From assembly GCF_042660285.1 (NCBI RefSeq), contig NZ_JBHSTP010000001.1:1-64000 (forward strand): 64,000 nt of DNA, read 5' to 3'. Under the pieces are notes generated by a model, which was not told the DNA's origin, made no database searches, and worked only from the letters and a program-made list of their open reading frames with translations. Positions 43,300 to 51,425 of the stretch are shown here, in pieces (the stretch's first letter is position 1; every line of letters starts with the position of its first letter). The DNA is from Luethyella okanaganae (GTDB lineage: Bacteria > Actinomycetota > Actinomycetes > Actinomycetales > Microbacteriaceae). The position numbers were made by a program, and so were the translations under genes.

Positions 43300-43315
43300 A
43301 TTAGTGTTGCTTAGT

Positions 43316-44230
43316 ATGGAGATTCCCCTCGACCTGGCGCGCACGGTCTCGGCCGTCGTCTCGGCCGGTACCTTCGATGCGGCCGCTCGTGCGCTCAACG
43401 TCACGCCGTCAGCGGTCAGCCAACGCATCAAGACCCTCGAACAATTGCTCGGGCGGGTGCTGCTCGTGCGGTCGAAACCTGTCGTCGCGACCGATGCGGG
43501 GCAGGCGGTCGTGCGCCTCGCGCGGCAACTCGAACTCCTCGAGCACGACGTGCTCGCCGAGATCGGGCTCCACGGGGGCGGCACCCCCACGGCGGTTCCG
43601 CTCGCGATCAACGCGGACAGCCTCGGCGCGTGGATGCTCAAGGCGCTCGCTCGGATCGCGGAGCGGCATCCGGTCACGTTCGAGGTCCATCGCGAGGACC
43701 AGGAGCACACGATCGCCCTTCTCGAAACCGGCTTGGTGATGGCCGCGGTGACCTCGTGTGCCGAGGCCGTTCAGGGATGCGTCTCCCGGCATCTCGGAGA
43801 CATGAGATACCGCGCGGTGGCGACCCCGGCCTTCGTCGCGCGGTGGATGCCGGCAGGTGCAGATCGACGTTCGCTCTCGATCGCCCCGCTCGTGGACTTC
43901 GACAGGCAGGACGACTTGCAGACGAGGTTCTTGCGCGCACACGGCGTCGAAGTCGCCGCTCCGCCGCGACACTACATTCCGGCGTCGAACGAGTTCGCCG
44001 AGGCGGTCGCAAGCGGACTCGGCTGGGGGTTGCTGCCGGAGTTGCAATCCCGGGGGCTGATTGCCGGCGGCAACCTCGTCGAACTGGCACCGAACGAGCC
44101 TGCCGACGTCCCGCTCTACTGGCAGCAGTGGAATCTGCGGTCGCCGATGCTGACGGCGATTGCCGACGAGGTCTTCGCCGAGGCACGGGCGGTGTTGCGC
44201 GCGGACGCTCGCCCGGTTGAGGAGGCGTGA
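43316..44230 (+). CDS. lysG: LysR-family regulator, LysG/ArgP type
   Basis: 304 residues. The helix-turn-helix FDAAARALNVTPSAVSQRIKTLEQLLGRVLLVRSKP is at residues 20-55, followed by a LysR substrate-binding domain (VPLAINADSLGAWMLKALA). The LysG/ArgP group carries this TPSAVSQRIK sequence and activates the divergent exporter in response to basic amino acids. ATG 43316 is chosen by homology. Confidence 0.9.
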   Translation: MEIPLDLARTVSAVVSAGTFDAAARALNVTPSAVSQRIKTLEQLLGRVLLVRSKPVVATDAGQAVVRLARQLELLEHDVLAEIGLHGGGTPTAVPLAINADSLGAWMLKALARIAERHPVTFEVHREDQEHTIALLETGLVMAAVTSCAEAVQGCVSRHLGDMRYRAVATPAFVARWMPAGADRRSLSIAPLVDFDRQDDLQTRFLRAHGVEVAAPPRHYIPASNEFAEAVASGLGWGLLPELQSRGLIAGGNLVELAPNEPADVPLYWQQWNLRSPMLTAIADEVFAEARAVLRADARPVEEA

Positions 44231-44358
44231 CCGCTTCCCTGTGCGGCGACCAGGATACGAACGCTGCGGCTTTCTCTCCTCGTCAGGACGATCTCTCTCC
44301 GTCAGGGAAGGCCCCGCGTGCAGGCAATCGCGCCGGGAGGCGGGATGTGCAGACGCGG

Positions 44359-45558
44359 CTACGCGAAGAGGCGCTGCAGGCGTTGCACGCCCTCGAGCAA
44401 TGGGGCGTCGCCGAGCGCGTAGCTGAACCGCAGAAAACCGCTCGGGCCGAAGGCCTCGCCGGGAACGGCGGCGACCTCGGCCTTGTCGAGGATGAGATCG
44501 GCGAGCTCGAGTGAGGAGGTCGGGGTGACACCCGCCCACTCACGGCCGAGCAGGTCCGAGACATCCGGATATACGTAGAACGCTCCCTGCGGGGTGGGCG
44601 TCTTCATGCCCGGGATCTTGTTGAGCTCGGCGACGATGGTCTTGCGGCGACGATCGAATGCCTGGCGCATCTCCTCGACCGCGTCCTGCGGGCCGGTGAG
44701 GGCCGCGATCGCGGCGCGCTGCGAGATGTTGGAGACGTTGGACGACAGGTGCGACTGTAGATTGGCCGCCCCCTTGATCGCATCCGCAGGGCCGACCATC
44801 CATCCGACACGCCAGCCGGTCATCGCGTAGGTCTTGGCGACACCGTTGACGAGGATGGTGCGATCGGCGAGAGCCGGTACGGCCTCGACGATGGACACGG
44901 CCTTGATGCCGTCGTACACGAGGTTCTGATAGATCTCGTCGGTGATGACCCAGAGCCCGTTGGCCTCGGCCCACTCGCCGATCGCACGGGTCTGCTCGGG
45001 GGAGTAGACCGCTCCGGTCGGGTTCGAGGGCGAGACGAAGAGGAGAGCCTTGGTGCGGTCGGTGCGGGCCGCCTCGAGCTGTTCAACGGTGACGAGGTAG
45101 TTCTGCTCGCTTCCGGCGAAGACGTCGACCTGGCGACCGCCGGCGAGCTTGATCGCCTCGGGATAGGTGGTCCAGTACGGCGTGGGCACGAGCACCTCGT
45201 CGCCGTCGTCGATGATCGTCGCGAACGACTGGTAGACGGCCTGCTTGCCGCCGTTGGTGACGACCACCTGGCTCGGGGACACCTCGAGGCCGGAGTCGCG
45301 CGCGGTCTTGGCCGCGATCGCCTCCCGCAGCTCCGGAAGCCCGGCCGCGGCCGTGTAACGGTAGTTCTTCGGATCGCGCACTGCGGCGACTGCCGCCTCG
45401 ACGATGTAGCCGGGCGTCGCGAAATCCGGCTCCCCGGCAGCGTAGCTGATGACGGGACGGCCTTTGGCCTGGAGGGCCTTGGCCTTGGCATCCACCTTGA
45501 GCGTGGCGGACTCTGCGATGGCGGCGATGCGGGCGGAGAGGCGCGGATGTTCGGTCAC
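44359..45558 (-). CDS. aspC: Aspartate aminotransferase-type class I aminotransferase
   Basis: 399 residues. ISYAAGEPDFATPGYIVEAA, SNPTGAVYSPEQ, and LVNGVAKTYAMTGWRVGWMVGPADA with the PLP lysine are class I aminotransferase (subgroup I-gamma) motifs. It transfers amino groups between aspartate or other amino acids and 2-oxoglutarate. The gene is usually found upstream of the secE block in Micrococcales. GTG 45558 is preferred: TATGCT lies 6 bp before it and no ribosome binding site is spaced properly, so the transcript is probably leaderless. Confidence 0.9.
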   Translation of the reverse strand: MTEHPRLSARIAAIAESATLKVDAKAKALQAKGRPVISYAAGEPDFATPGYIVEAAVAAVRDPKNYRYTAAAGLPELREAIAAKTARDSGLEVSPSQVVVTNGGKQAVYQSFATIIDDGDEVLVPTPYWTTYPEAIKLAGGRQVDVFAGSEQNYLVTVEQLEAARTDRTKALLFVSPSNPTGAVYSPEQTRAIGEWAEANGLWVITDEIYQNLVYDGIKAVSIVEAVPALADRTILVNGVAKTYAMTGWRVGWMVGPADAIKGAANLQSHLSSNVSNISQRAAIAALTGPQDAVEEMRQAFDRRRKTIVAELNKIPGMKTPTPQGAFYVYPDVSDLLGREWAGVTPTSSLELADLILDKAEVAAVPGEAFGPSGFLRFSYALGDAPLLEGVQRLQRLFA

Positions 45559-45648
45559 CCCTCGAGCATAGGGTGTGCGTTCGCTCCGTGACAGGGTGAC
45601 TCCGCGACGGGACTGCCCGGTCCACGCGCACCGGGCGGGGGCAAAGCC

Positions 45649-45684
45649 ATGCCCCCGTCTCGAGGGGGGTCGATACGGGGGCAT
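45649..45684. terminator. GC-rich hairpin downstream of the small ORF
   Basis: ATGCCCCCGT (45649-45658) and ACGGGGGCAT (45675-45684) form a perfect 10-bp stem. For minus-strand transcription it follows the small frame by about 38 bp and precedes the aspC promoter, so a terminator role is likely. Confidence 0.5.
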
Positions 45685-45721
45685 GGTGGCGTGGGACGGA
45701 GGCGCTTGAGTCGCCACCGTC

Positions 45722-45862
45722 TCACTCGTCGGAAGGAGGGGGGCCCTCCAACGACTGATGCTCGCGCATCAGACCTCGGGGCAAGGATGCCGGGGTCGCG
45801 TCGTATCCACGCGCGGACACCGGGCTGTCCATCGATCGCGTGCGCGGATGACCGCCGCTCAT
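45722..45862 (-). CDS. Candidate small protein, 46 residues
   Basis: An ATG with a good ribosome binding site (GGAAGGA, 7 nt upstream) opens a frame starting MSGGHPRTRSMDSPVSARGY and ending EGPPPSDE. It is rich in Pro, Ser, Arg and Gly, with no cysteine and no hydrophobic stretch. It sits alone in a 458-bp gap between the sigma factor and aspC, all minus strand, with a strong hairpin on each side. No known family. It may be a real small protein, a leader peptide or chance. Confidence 0.3.
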   Translation of the reverse strand: MSGGHPRTRSMDSPVSARGYDATPASLPRGLMREHQSLEGPPPSDE

Positions 45863-45888
45863 GGCACATCCTTCCCTGTCGGTGAGCG

Positions 45889-45954
45889 TGAAGGCCCGGC
45901 CGCCGCAGCCGTTCCATTTCGGGCCTGGGGCGAATGCCCGCGGCCGGGCCTTCA
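45889..45954. terminator. Long stem-loop after the sigma factor gene
   Basis: GAAGGCCCGGCCGC (from 45890) and GCGGCCGGGCCTTC (ending 45953) form a 14-bp GC stem. For minus-strand transcription it lies 62 bp after the sigma-factor stop and only about 27 bp before the small ORF, whose ribosome binding site is just beyond it. Confidence 0.55.
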
Positions 45955-46016
45955 TGCATCTCTATCTGGTAGGAGACGGGATGCAGCCGACTATGACGGG
46001 AAAAGCAGAAGAATAA

Positions 46017-47588
46017 TTACTGACCGTCCCCGGCGGACGCCGACGCGGACTCGTCCGGCGCGTCGCCGGAGGGGGCCTGTGCGGAGGACGGGGTCTCTGG
46101 AGTCGTTGTGAATGACGCAGCGAGGTCTTCTGCCTGCTTCGCGGAGGATCCGCCGGGGGTTTCGGAACTGTCGTTCGCCTGCCCGGGAGGAGCGTTCCGC
46201 ACCGGTTCCTTCGGAACGACGGGAGCGGTCTGGGCGGGTTTGCCCGTCTGCTCGGGTTTTCCCGTTCGAGCGGGCTTGCCGTTCTGCCCCGAGACGGATC
46301 TGTCCTTTGGGGCCCCCGGCGTGACGGCTCCCTGGCTTTCCCCGCCCTGCCCTGAGCCGCTCGTCTTGTCCTTCTGGGGTTTTCCCGACCCGTTCGGAGG
46401 TGAGGTGAGGTCCGCCCCGTCGTCGTGCGATGGATCGTCCCTGGAACCCGGCGAGCTCATCTCCGGCGACGGAACGGATGTTGTCCTGCTCTCGTCGCGG
46501 AGCCCGGGCAGCGAGCCGGCGTCTGGCGTCTCGGCCCGGGGGTTCGCATCCGGATGGGTGCCCTGCGGTGTGTGGTCCTCGACGACGGGGAGGGGTTGGG
46601 CCCAGGTGCTCGGAGGCACCACCGCGTCGACCGGTGAGATGGCGATCGCCACCGCCATCGTCACGGCTCCGATGAATGCGGTCGGCGAAACGATCGTCGT
46701 GGTTCCTGCACTGGAGAGGGCCGCGACCGTGACAGTGCCACCCGTCGTGAGCGCCGAGACGACGGGGGGTGTGGCCGCAGCGATGGCGGCCGACGACGAG
46801 CCTTTCGCCGCGAGCCAGGTGCCGCCGGCGGTCCCGCCGAGCGCGAGCGGGATGAGCACGGTGGCGAGGCCCGAACTCACGGTCTCGATCTCCTCGGCGA
46901 TGAGACCGCAACTCGAGCATTCGGCGAGGTGTGTTTTCACGCGACGGGTCTGGCGCGGTGTGAGGCCCCTCCGTGAGTGGTCGCCCAGGCGCGAGAGCAC
47001 CCAGGTGCACGCTGCGCTGCGCTGGACGTCTGAGACATGTGCCTGCAGCCACGCTCTGCGAAGCCCCTCTCGTGCTCGGTAGGAGAGAGCGGCGACGGCA
47101 TTGGGTGTCATTCCGAGAAGGGGAGCCACCTCGTGCGGCTCCATCTGCTCGACCACCGTGTACCAGAGCACGGAACGCCAGCGCTCGGGCAGACTGCGGA
47201 ATGCTATCGAGGTCAGCGACCGGTCTAGCGCCTCGATCGTGTGGTCGCTGAGGCTTTCCGGATCCTCGGTCTCGCTCAGGGTCTCGACGCGCACGTCTGC
47301 TCGGCGCGAACTCCAGCGTCCTGCGAGGTTGCGGATCGTCACGTAGAGGTAGGGCCGGAAGGGACCGTCGGGGCCGCCGCCGGCTCGTATGCGCTGCAGG
47401 ATCAGCGTGTAGGCCTCGGCCACGAGGTCGTCGGTCTCGCTCGGGGAGATGTAGTGTCGTGCCGCGCGAAGGCCCGCGGTCGCGTGTCGGTGCCAGAGCT
47501 CCGCATAAGCGTCGGTGTCACCGGAGCGCGCGGAAATGACGAGGGTCTCGTCCGACTCCATGAGGTGGAGTCCCAGGGTGTTCGTCAC
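46017..47588 (-). CDS. ECF sigma factor fused to zinc-finger anti-sigma domain and exported tail
   Basis: 523 residues. Sigma region 2 (about 25-95, HYISPSETDDLVAEAYTLILQRI and PYLYVTIRNLAGRW) and region 4 (about 128-188, LPERWRSVLWYTVVEQMEPHEVAPLLGMTPNAVAALSYRAREGLR) are followed by a zinc-binding anti-sigma motif KTHLAECSSCGLIAEEIE (about 222-240), two hydrophobic stretches (about 243-265 and 305-325), and 190 Pro/Ser/Lys/Gly-rich residues likely outside the cell. Fused ECF/anti-sigma proteins are known in actinobacteria (ECF52-like). The sigma half is probably held at the membrane until cleaved or rearranged. GTG 47588 follows GGAGG. Confidence 0.85.
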   Translation of the reverse strand: MTNTLGLHLMESDETLVISARSGDTDAYAELWHRHATAGLRAARHYISPSETDDLVAEAYTLILQRIRAGGGPDGPFRPYLYVTIRNLAGRWSSRRADVRVETLSETEDPESLSDHTIEALDRSLTSIAFRSLPERWRSVLWYTVVEQMEPHEVAPLLGMTPNAVAALSYRAREGLRRAWLQAHVSDVQRSAACTWVLSRLGDHSRRGLTPRQTRRVKTHLAECSSCGLIAEEIETVSSGLATVLIPLALGGTAGGTWLAAKGSSSAAIAAATPPVVSALTTGGTVTVAALSSAGTTTIVSPTAFIGAVTMAVAIAISPVDAVVPPSTWAQPLPVVEDHTPQGTHPDANPRAETPDAGSLPGLRDESRTTSVPSPEMSSPGSRDDPSHDDGADLTSPPNGSGKPQKDKTSGSGQGGESQGAVTPGAPKDRSVSGQNGKPARTGKPEQTGKPAQTAPVVPKEPVRNAPPGQANDSSETPGGSSAKQAEDLAASFTTTPETPSSAQAPSGDAPDESASASAGDGQ

Positions 47589-47726
47589 GTTCTGCCTCCG
47601 ACTCTGAACTGGTGAACGTGTCGCCAGTGTATTCGGTCACGGTCCGGCTCGACAGAGGCCGGCATACTCGCCGCATGCCTACCCGTCTCTACTCATCGGC
47701 CGTCGCACGCCGACAGCCAGACGCAA

Positions 47727-47807
47727 CCGGAAGGGAGGCCTCCGTCATGAGCGGAGGCCCGTCCCACGGTATTCGGCCTCCGCAGCTCGCGAAGGCCTCC
47801 CTTCCGG
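47727..47807. repeat. Nested palindrome, family C, copy 1
   Basis: Outer arms CCGGAAGGGAGGCCT (47727-47741) and AGGCCTCCCTTCCGG (47793-47807) are perfect; inner arms GCGGAGGCC and GGCCTCCGC nest inside. Four further copies lie at 50951, 51944, 54228 and 62523. Confidence 0.85.
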
Positions 47808-47835
47808 TGACGGTCTCGGGCGGCATCCGCTCGGC

Positions 47836-47864
47836 TTTACTCTTTTCCCGGCGTCACCTACACT
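47836..47864 (+). promoter_or_regulatory. Promoter for the tRNA-Trp/secE unit
   Basis: TTTACT (47836-47841), 17-bp spacer, TACACT (47859-47864). It is the best promoter in the gap and reads toward tRNA-Trp, with a leader of about 200 nt. Confidence 0.5.
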
Positions 47865-47984
47865 TGGTCGAGGTAGTTGAATTCTGCCATGCTTTTCTGC
47901 GCCTATTTTTGGCAAGACCCCGAGGGTGAGTGCGGCAGAGCTATGCGGTTTCACTACTCCAGGATGCGGAAATGCGACAGATGT

Positions 47985-48056
47985 GCTGAGCTTGCTCGGA
48001 AGCTGAGCTTGCTCGGAAAGTGTGCCGAGTTCGTTCAGAAACACGTGTTCTGAACG
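47985..48056. repeat. 17-bp tandem duplication and hairpin before tRNA-Trp
   Basis: GCTGAGCTTGCTCGGAA occurs twice in tandem (47985-48001, 48002-48018). Next comes a perfect stem CGTTCAGAA/TTCTGAACG (48032-48040, 48048-48056), 15 bp before the tRNA. The stem may serve processing of the tRNA precursor; this is a guess. Confidence 0.5.
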
Positions 48057-48071
48057 TAGCCGAGCATTCAT

Positions 48072-48144
48072 AGGGCGGTGGCTCAATTGGTAGAGCAGCG
48101 GTCTCCAAAACCGCAGGTTGCAGGTTCGAGTCCTGTCCGCCCTG
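48072..48144 (+). tRNA. tRNA-Trp (CCA)
   Basis: Acceptor AGGGCGG/CCGCCCT, D-arm GCTCAATTGGTAGAGC, anticodon stem GCGGT/ACCGC around CTCCAAA (anticodon CCA), T-arm CAGGTTCGAGTCCTG. It lies 43 bp upstream of secE, the usual position in actinobacteria, probably in one transcript. Confidence 0.95.
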
Positions 48145-48187
48145 CAAGTCGGTGTTTCGCACATCGGCCCATGAAAGGTGTAACAAG

Positions 48188-48463
48188 GTGACCCGAAAAG
48201 TTATCGACGAACCCAGTGAGGACGTCGTCGCGAACGCCAAGAAGGAGCGCGAAGCCAAGCGTGGTCCTTTCGCGCGGTTCTCCCTGTTCATCAAGCAGGT
48301 CATCGGTGAACTGAGGAAGGTCGTCACCCCGACCCGTAAGGAGCTCCTGAGCTACACGGGTGTCGTGCTGGTTTTCGTGATCATCGTGATGGCTCTCGTA
48401 TGGGCCCTCGACTGGGTGTTCGCCCTCGGCGTCGCCTATGTGTTCGGAACCCCCGGCGGATAG
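48188..48463 (+). CDS. secE: Preprotein translocase subunit SecE
   Basis: 91 residues: a charged N-terminus, GPFARFSLFIKQVIGELRKVVTPTRKELLSYT (the conserved cytoplasmic helix) and one transmembrane helix VVLVFVIIVMALVWALDWVF. SecE clamps SecY in the translocon. GTG 48188 is placed by homology and a moderate AAGGTG upstream. nusG follows after 103 bp. Confidence 0.95.
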   Translation: MTRKVIDEPSEDVVANAKKEREAKRGPFARFSLFIKQVIGELRKVVTPTRKELLSYTGVVLVFVIIVMALVWALDWVFALGVAYVFGTPGG

Positions 48464-48566
48464 TTCCGAGACGGGTCGTTTCGGCCCTCGAAGGTTCGGT
48501 GCACGGTATCCGGATGCTTCGACAAGTCCACCAGAACTGCCGCAACACAGAAGGATTGAGAATCTA

Positions 48567-49493
48567 GTGTCTAAGACAGAGCACGACGACGTCGACTGGG
48601 CAACTGCCGCAGAACAGTCCTCCGAGGATGACGAGGCGCAGGAGGGCAATGTGCTCGCGGAGGCCGAGGGATCGGTCGAGGCCGCCGAGCAGTCCGCGCT
48701 GCATGTCGTCGATGACGACGGCAACGAGATCGACCTCGACGCCGTGCTCGATGCGATGGCCGAGGCCGTCGACCCCGAGGCCGACGCCGTCGTCGACGAT
48801 GCGCTCGACATCGACTCGGACGAAGAGGCCCAGGCCGCTCTCGAGGCTGCAGAAGACGAGGAGAAGACTCCCGAGGATCCGTATGAGGAGTTCCGTCAGG
48901 AACTGCGCTTCATGCCGGGCAAGTGGTATGTCATCCACTCCTATGCGGGTTTCGAGCGTCGCGTGAAGCAGAACATCGAGAACCGCAAGCAGTCGATGGC
49001 CATGGAGGACTACATCTACCAGGTCGAGGTTCCGATGGAGGACGTCGTCGAACTCAAGAACGGCCAGCGCAAGATGGTCACGCGCGTGCGCATTCCCGGC
49101 TACGTGCTCGTGCGCATGGACCTCAACGAGGACAGCTGGTCGGTCGTGCGCCACACGCCGGGTGTCACCGGCTTCGTCGGCAACTCGCACAATCCGACCC
49201 CACTCCGCTTCGAGGAGGCCTTCGGCATGCTGAAGAGCCTGGTCGAGATCAAGGATGCGCCGGTCGCCAAGGGTGGGGCGGCCAAGGGAGGCAAGGCTGC
49301 GACCCGTGTCATCCCGGCCGAGGTCGACTTCGAGATCGGCGAGACGATCACCATCAAGGAAGGCTCGTTCGCGGGTCTGCCCGGTTCGATCAGCGAGATC
49401 AAGCCCGAGAGCGGCAAGCTCATCGTGCTCGTCTCGCTGTTCGAGCGCGAGACCCCGGTCGAGCTCAGCTTCGACCAGGTCACCAAGCTCTGA
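48567..49493 (+). CDS. nusG: Transcription termination/antitermination protein NusG
   Basis: 308 residues. An acidic, disordered N-terminal extension of about 110 residues, typical of actinobacteria, precedes the NGN domain (WYVIHSYAGFERRVKQNIENR, IPGYVLVRMDLNEDSWSVVRHTPGVTGFVG) and a KOW domain (FEIGETITIKEGSFAGLPGSISEI). GTG 48567 (VSKTEHDD) follows GAAGGATTG. NusG binds RNA polymerase and couples it to ribosomes and Rho. Confidence 0.95.
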   Translation: MSKTEHDDVDWATAAEQSSEDDEAQEGNVLAEAEGSVEAAEQSALHVVDDDGNEIDLDAVLDAMAEAVDPEADAVVDDALDIDSDEEAQAALEAAEDEEKTPEDPYEEFRQELRFMPGKWYVIHSYAGFERRVKQNIENRKQSMAMEDYIYQVEVPMEDVVELKNGQRKMVTRVRIPGYVLVRMDLNEDSWSVVRHTPGVTGFVGNSHNPTPLRFEEAFGMLKSLVEIKDAPVAKGGAAKGGKAATRVIPAEVDFEIGETITIKEGSFAGLPGSISEIKPESGKLIVLVSLFERETPVELSFDQVTKL

Positions 49494-49627
49494 CCGCAAC
49501 CGGTTCAGCCGCTCCGTCGGTTGGGACCGCACGAATGTACTAGACCACCGTCGCCCGGAACTGCCGGGCGCACGGGAGAGGCGAGTGGATCCATCCGCTC
49601 GGCTCGAACACGAAAGAAGGAAAAGCT

Positions 49628-50056
49628 ATGGCACCGAAGAAGAAGGCTACTGCTCTGATCAAGCTTCAGATCAAGGCCGGCGCCGCCAACCCGGCCCCGC
49701 CCATCGGCCCGGCTCTGGGTCAGCACGGCGTCAACATTATGGAGTTCTGCAAGGCCTACAACGCGGCCACCGAGGCGCAGCGCGGCAATGTGATCCCCGT
49801 CGAGATCACCGTGTACGAGGACCGCTCGTTCACCTTCATCCTGAAGACCCCGCCGGCCGCCGAGCTCATCAAGAAGGCGGCGGGCGTAGCCAAGGGTTCC
49901 GGGACCCCGCACACCGTCAAGGTCGCCAAGCTCTCGCAGGCTCAGGTGCGCGAGATCGCCGAGGCGAAGATGGTCGACCTCAACGCGAACGACCTCGACG
50001 CCGCATCGAAGATCATCGCCGGCACAGCTCGTTCGATGGGCATAACGGTCGAGTAG
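49628..50056 (+). CDS. rplK: 50S ribosomal protein L11
   Basis: 142 residues: KATALIKLQIKAGAANPAPPIGPALGQHGVNIMEFCKAYNAAT is the N-terminal domain with the proline-rich linker, and SMGITVE the conserved end. It binds 23S rRNA at the GTPase centre. A clear AGAAGGAAAAGC precedes the ATG. Confidence 0.97.
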   Translation: MAPKKKATALIKLQIKAGAANPAPPIGPALGQHGVNIMEFCKAYNAATEAQRGNVIPVEITVYEDRSFTFILKTPPAAELIKKAAGVAKGSGTPHTVKVAKLSQAQVREIAEAKMVDLNANDLDAASKIIAGTARSMGITVE

Positions 50057-50133
50057 TCGGCTGCATCACTCCAAACTCTCATCGTGGCAGCGCTCGCCAG
50101 CGCAGATGACCACACTCTCTCAAGGAGAACAAC

Positions 50134-50823
50134 ATGGCACAGAAGTCCAAGGCCTACCGCGCCGCGGCCGAGAAGATCGAAGACGGCAAGTTCTACACCC
50201 CGAGCGAGGCGGTCGCTCTCGCGAAGAAGACCGGTTCCGCCACGTTCAACAGCACCGTCGAGGTCGCTCTCAAGCTCGGTGTCGACCCGCGCAAGGCCGA
50301 CCAGATGGTGCGCGGCACCGTCATCCTGCCCCACGGCACCGGTAAGACCGCCCGCGTCATCGTGTTCGCGACCGGTCCTGCCGCCGAGGCGGCCATCGCG
50401 GCCGGCGCCGACGAGGTCGGTGGCGCCGAGCTGATCGAGAAGGTCGCCGGTGGCTACACCGCGTTCGACTCGGCCGTCTCGACCCCCGAGCTCATGGGCC
50501 AGGTCGGTCGTCTCGGCAAGGTGCTCGGCCCGCGCGGCCTCATGCCGAACCCGAAGACCGGCACCGTCACCCCCGACGTGGCCAAGGCCGTCTCCGACAT
50601 CAAGGGCGGAAAGATCGAGTTCCGCGTCGACAAGCACGCCAACGTCCACTTCGTGGTGGGCAAGGCCGGCTTCACCGCCGAGCAGCTCGACGAGAACATC
50701 AAAACCGCTCTCGAAGAGGTCGTTCGTCTCAAGCCGTCGAGCGCCAAGGGCCGCTACATCCAGAAGGGCGCCGTGTCGACCACCTTCGGTCCCGGCATCC
50801 CACTCGATGTGAACGCCATCTGA
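50134..50823 (+). CDS. rplA: 50S ribosomal protein L1
   Basis: 229 residues with KVLGPRGLMPNPKTGTVTPDV, the L1 signature. It builds the L1 stalk and, in many bacteria, represses its own operon by binding the mRNA leader. Ribosome binding site AAGGAG. A strong hairpin follows. Confidence 0.97.
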   Translation: MAQKSKAYRAAAEKIEDGKFYTPSEAVALAKKTGSATFNSTVEVALKLGVDPRKADQMVRGTVILPHGTGKTARVIVFATGPAAEAAIAAGADEVGGAELIEKVAGGYTAFDSAVSTPELMGQVGRLGKVLGPRGLMPNPKTGTVTPDVAKAVSDIKGGKIEFRVDKHANVHFVVGKAGFTAEQLDENIKTALEEVVRLKPSSAKGRYIQKGAVSTTFGPGIPLDVNAI

Positions 50824-50847
50824 GCCTCATCGTCTGAGCACAGCCTC

Positions 50848-50882
50848 GAGGAGGGCCCGTCGCGTCGCGGCGGGCCCTCCTC
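50848..50882 (+). terminator. Terminator after rplA
   Basis: GAGGAGGGCCCG (50848-50859) pairs perfectly with CGGGCCCTCCTC (50871-50882), followed by TCTGCG. It ends the secE-nusG-rplK-rplA region 25 bp after the stop. Confidence 0.75.
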
Positions 50883-50895
50883 TGCGTATCTACCT

Positions 50896-51031
50896 GCCGG
50901 AGGGAAGGCCCCACCCCGGAGGGAAGGCCCCACCCCGCCTAGGGCCCACTCCGGAGGGGAGGCCTTCGGCGGAAGGGGAGGCCGAATCCGCAGAAACAGG
51001 CCTCCGCTCCGCCCGAAGGCCTCCCCTCCGG
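50896..51031. repeat. Nested palindrome, family C, copy 2, with extra half-arms
   Basis: Outer arms start CCGGAGGGGAGGCCTTCGGC (50951-50970) and return at 51011-51031; inner GGAGGCC/GGCCTCC arms nest inside. Upstream, the left-arm motif CCGGAGGGAAGGCC is repeated twice (50896-50935). Confidence 0.8.
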
Positions 51032-51043
51032 TGTCGAGGAATT

Positions 51044-51321
51044 TTAGCGCTTGCTGATCGCCCAGGTTCCGTCGGCCAGTTCCTTCTCGGGGTGCTGGAT
51101 GTTGACGAACACCGTCTTCGGACATTGACGCCCTTCTCGACGAAGCCCGAGACCGTCTGCTTCGAAAGGTCGATCTCGATCACGCGGTCTTCAGAGGTGT
51201 TAGGACGAGCCGGCGATCGGGTCGAAGCTGATGGGGCCGGTGGCGGCACTGGCCGCGGCGACCGGTGCGATGCCGATCAGGACGGTGGCGCAGAGGGCGC
51301 CGGTGATGATTCGATTGTGCA
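51044..51321 (-). pseudogene. Remnant of a PhoX-family alkaline phosphatase
   Basis: The minus strand reads VHNRIITGALCATVLIGIAPVAAASAATGPISFDPIAGSS, a signal peptide with the GPISFDPIA motif that opens PhoX/DUF839 phosphatases. It then reads, after a stop and frame change, EDRVIEIDLSKQTVSGFVEKGVNV, and ends KTVFVNIQHPEKELADGTWAI, a PhoX C-terminal motif. More than 500 codons between are gone. The start and end identify the family; the gene is dead. Confidence 0.6.
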
Positions 51322-51425
51322 CGGGAATGCTCCTTATCGAGAAGGGGCGGGGACTCCCTGACGGTATGAGCCGCGGATGTCGCGGGAGGGGCCGCGCGGC
51401 AACGCGTGCGTGAACAGTCGGGCGT

